Origin: Sceloporus undulatus
Taxonomy: Eukaryota > Chordata > Lepidosauria > Squamata > Phrynosomatidae
NCBI RefSeq assembly: GCF_019175285.1
Contig: NC_056523.1
Coordinates: forward strand, 205,973,134-206,037,133
Length of the DNA stretch: 64,000 nucleotides
Direction: 5' to 3'
The position numbers were made by a program, and so were the translations under genes. Position 1 is the stretch's first letter. Each line of letters starts with the position of its first letter. This document shows, in pieces, positions 63,746 to 64,000 of this stretch. Below the pieces are notes generated by a model. The model saw nothing but the letters and a program-made list of their open reading frames with translations, was not told where the DNA came from and did not search any database.

Positions 63746-64000
63746 TCTGACGTTCCCAAATTCTAAAGTGATGGCCAATTTTAGACTATTAGATTGCCTA
63801 CAGGGCATGATTTTTGGCACACCCTGTATAAAGTTGCCTGAATCAGAGTTCTGCAATAACTAGTTGCAAATAAGTTACTCTTTGTTCAAAATTACCAATG
63901 TGCTATATTAGCATGTTTGCCTGCCAGAAGGAAAAGGCCCCAGGGGATCACATCTCCAAGCCTCTTCTTTGTAACTTTGCAGCTTAACACAATTTCCAGA

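Larger units (their letters stand above)
61481..64000. other. Repeat-rich flank, no gene
   Basis: BovB fragment (61590-61905), an unrecognised stretch (61906-62680), an L2-type tail (62690-62805), CR1 (62960-63232), an L1 end (63233-63745) and unrecognised sequence to the end. Confidence 0.7.

Overview
The window is nuclear DNA of a squamate reptile, most likely a lizard. Evidence: two vertebrate genes with ordinary GT-AG introns, a sauropsid-like thioredoxin, and a repeat set typical of lizards (Sauria-type and 5S-derived SINEs, BovB/RTE, CR1, L2 and L1 LINEs, a SPIN hAT copy, and very many short palindromic DNA transposons). There are no bacterial genes, CRISPR arrays or operons.

Genes. 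(1) Thioredoxin (TXN), plus strand: coding exons 2-5 lie at 4010-4114, 7930-7989, 11494-11559 and 13310-13372. Exon 1 (about 8 codons) lies before the window. (2) Prostaglandin reductase 1 (PTGR1), minus strand: nine coding exons between 41001 and 19190 give an uninterrupted 329-codon frame, the same length as human PTGR1. The two genes are tail to tail, about 5.4 kb apart. Both are cytosolic redox enzymes: TXN reduces protein disulphides using electrons from NADPH via thioredoxin reductase, and PTGR1 uses NADPH directly on eicosanoids and reactive enals.

Layout. 1-4009 is TXN intron 1 with a CpG-rich multi-hairpin transposon and a mariner-like MITE. 4010-13515 is TXN, with an L2 LINE 3' part in intron 3. 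13516-18900 is intergenic and holds an old inverted duplication. 18900-41001 is PTGR1. 41002-42438 is its probable 5' region. 42439-47280 and 52201-56968 are two arms of a 4.8-kb inverted duplication around a 4.9-kb spacer. 56969-58571 is unannotated and ends, just before a 100-N gap, with 47 bases identical to the first 47 bases of the window. 58672-61455 is the 5' half of an L1 on the minus strand, cut off by that gap. 61481-64000 is BovB, L2, CR1 and L1 debris.

The most notable signals are structural. The inverted duplication differs between its arms mostly by single-base indels, and together with the 47-base repeat at a contig edge this points first to an assembly problem. Two families of palindromic elements share 3-bp target duplications. 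One group of elements is built as a chain of separate hairpins. I found no convincing new gene system.
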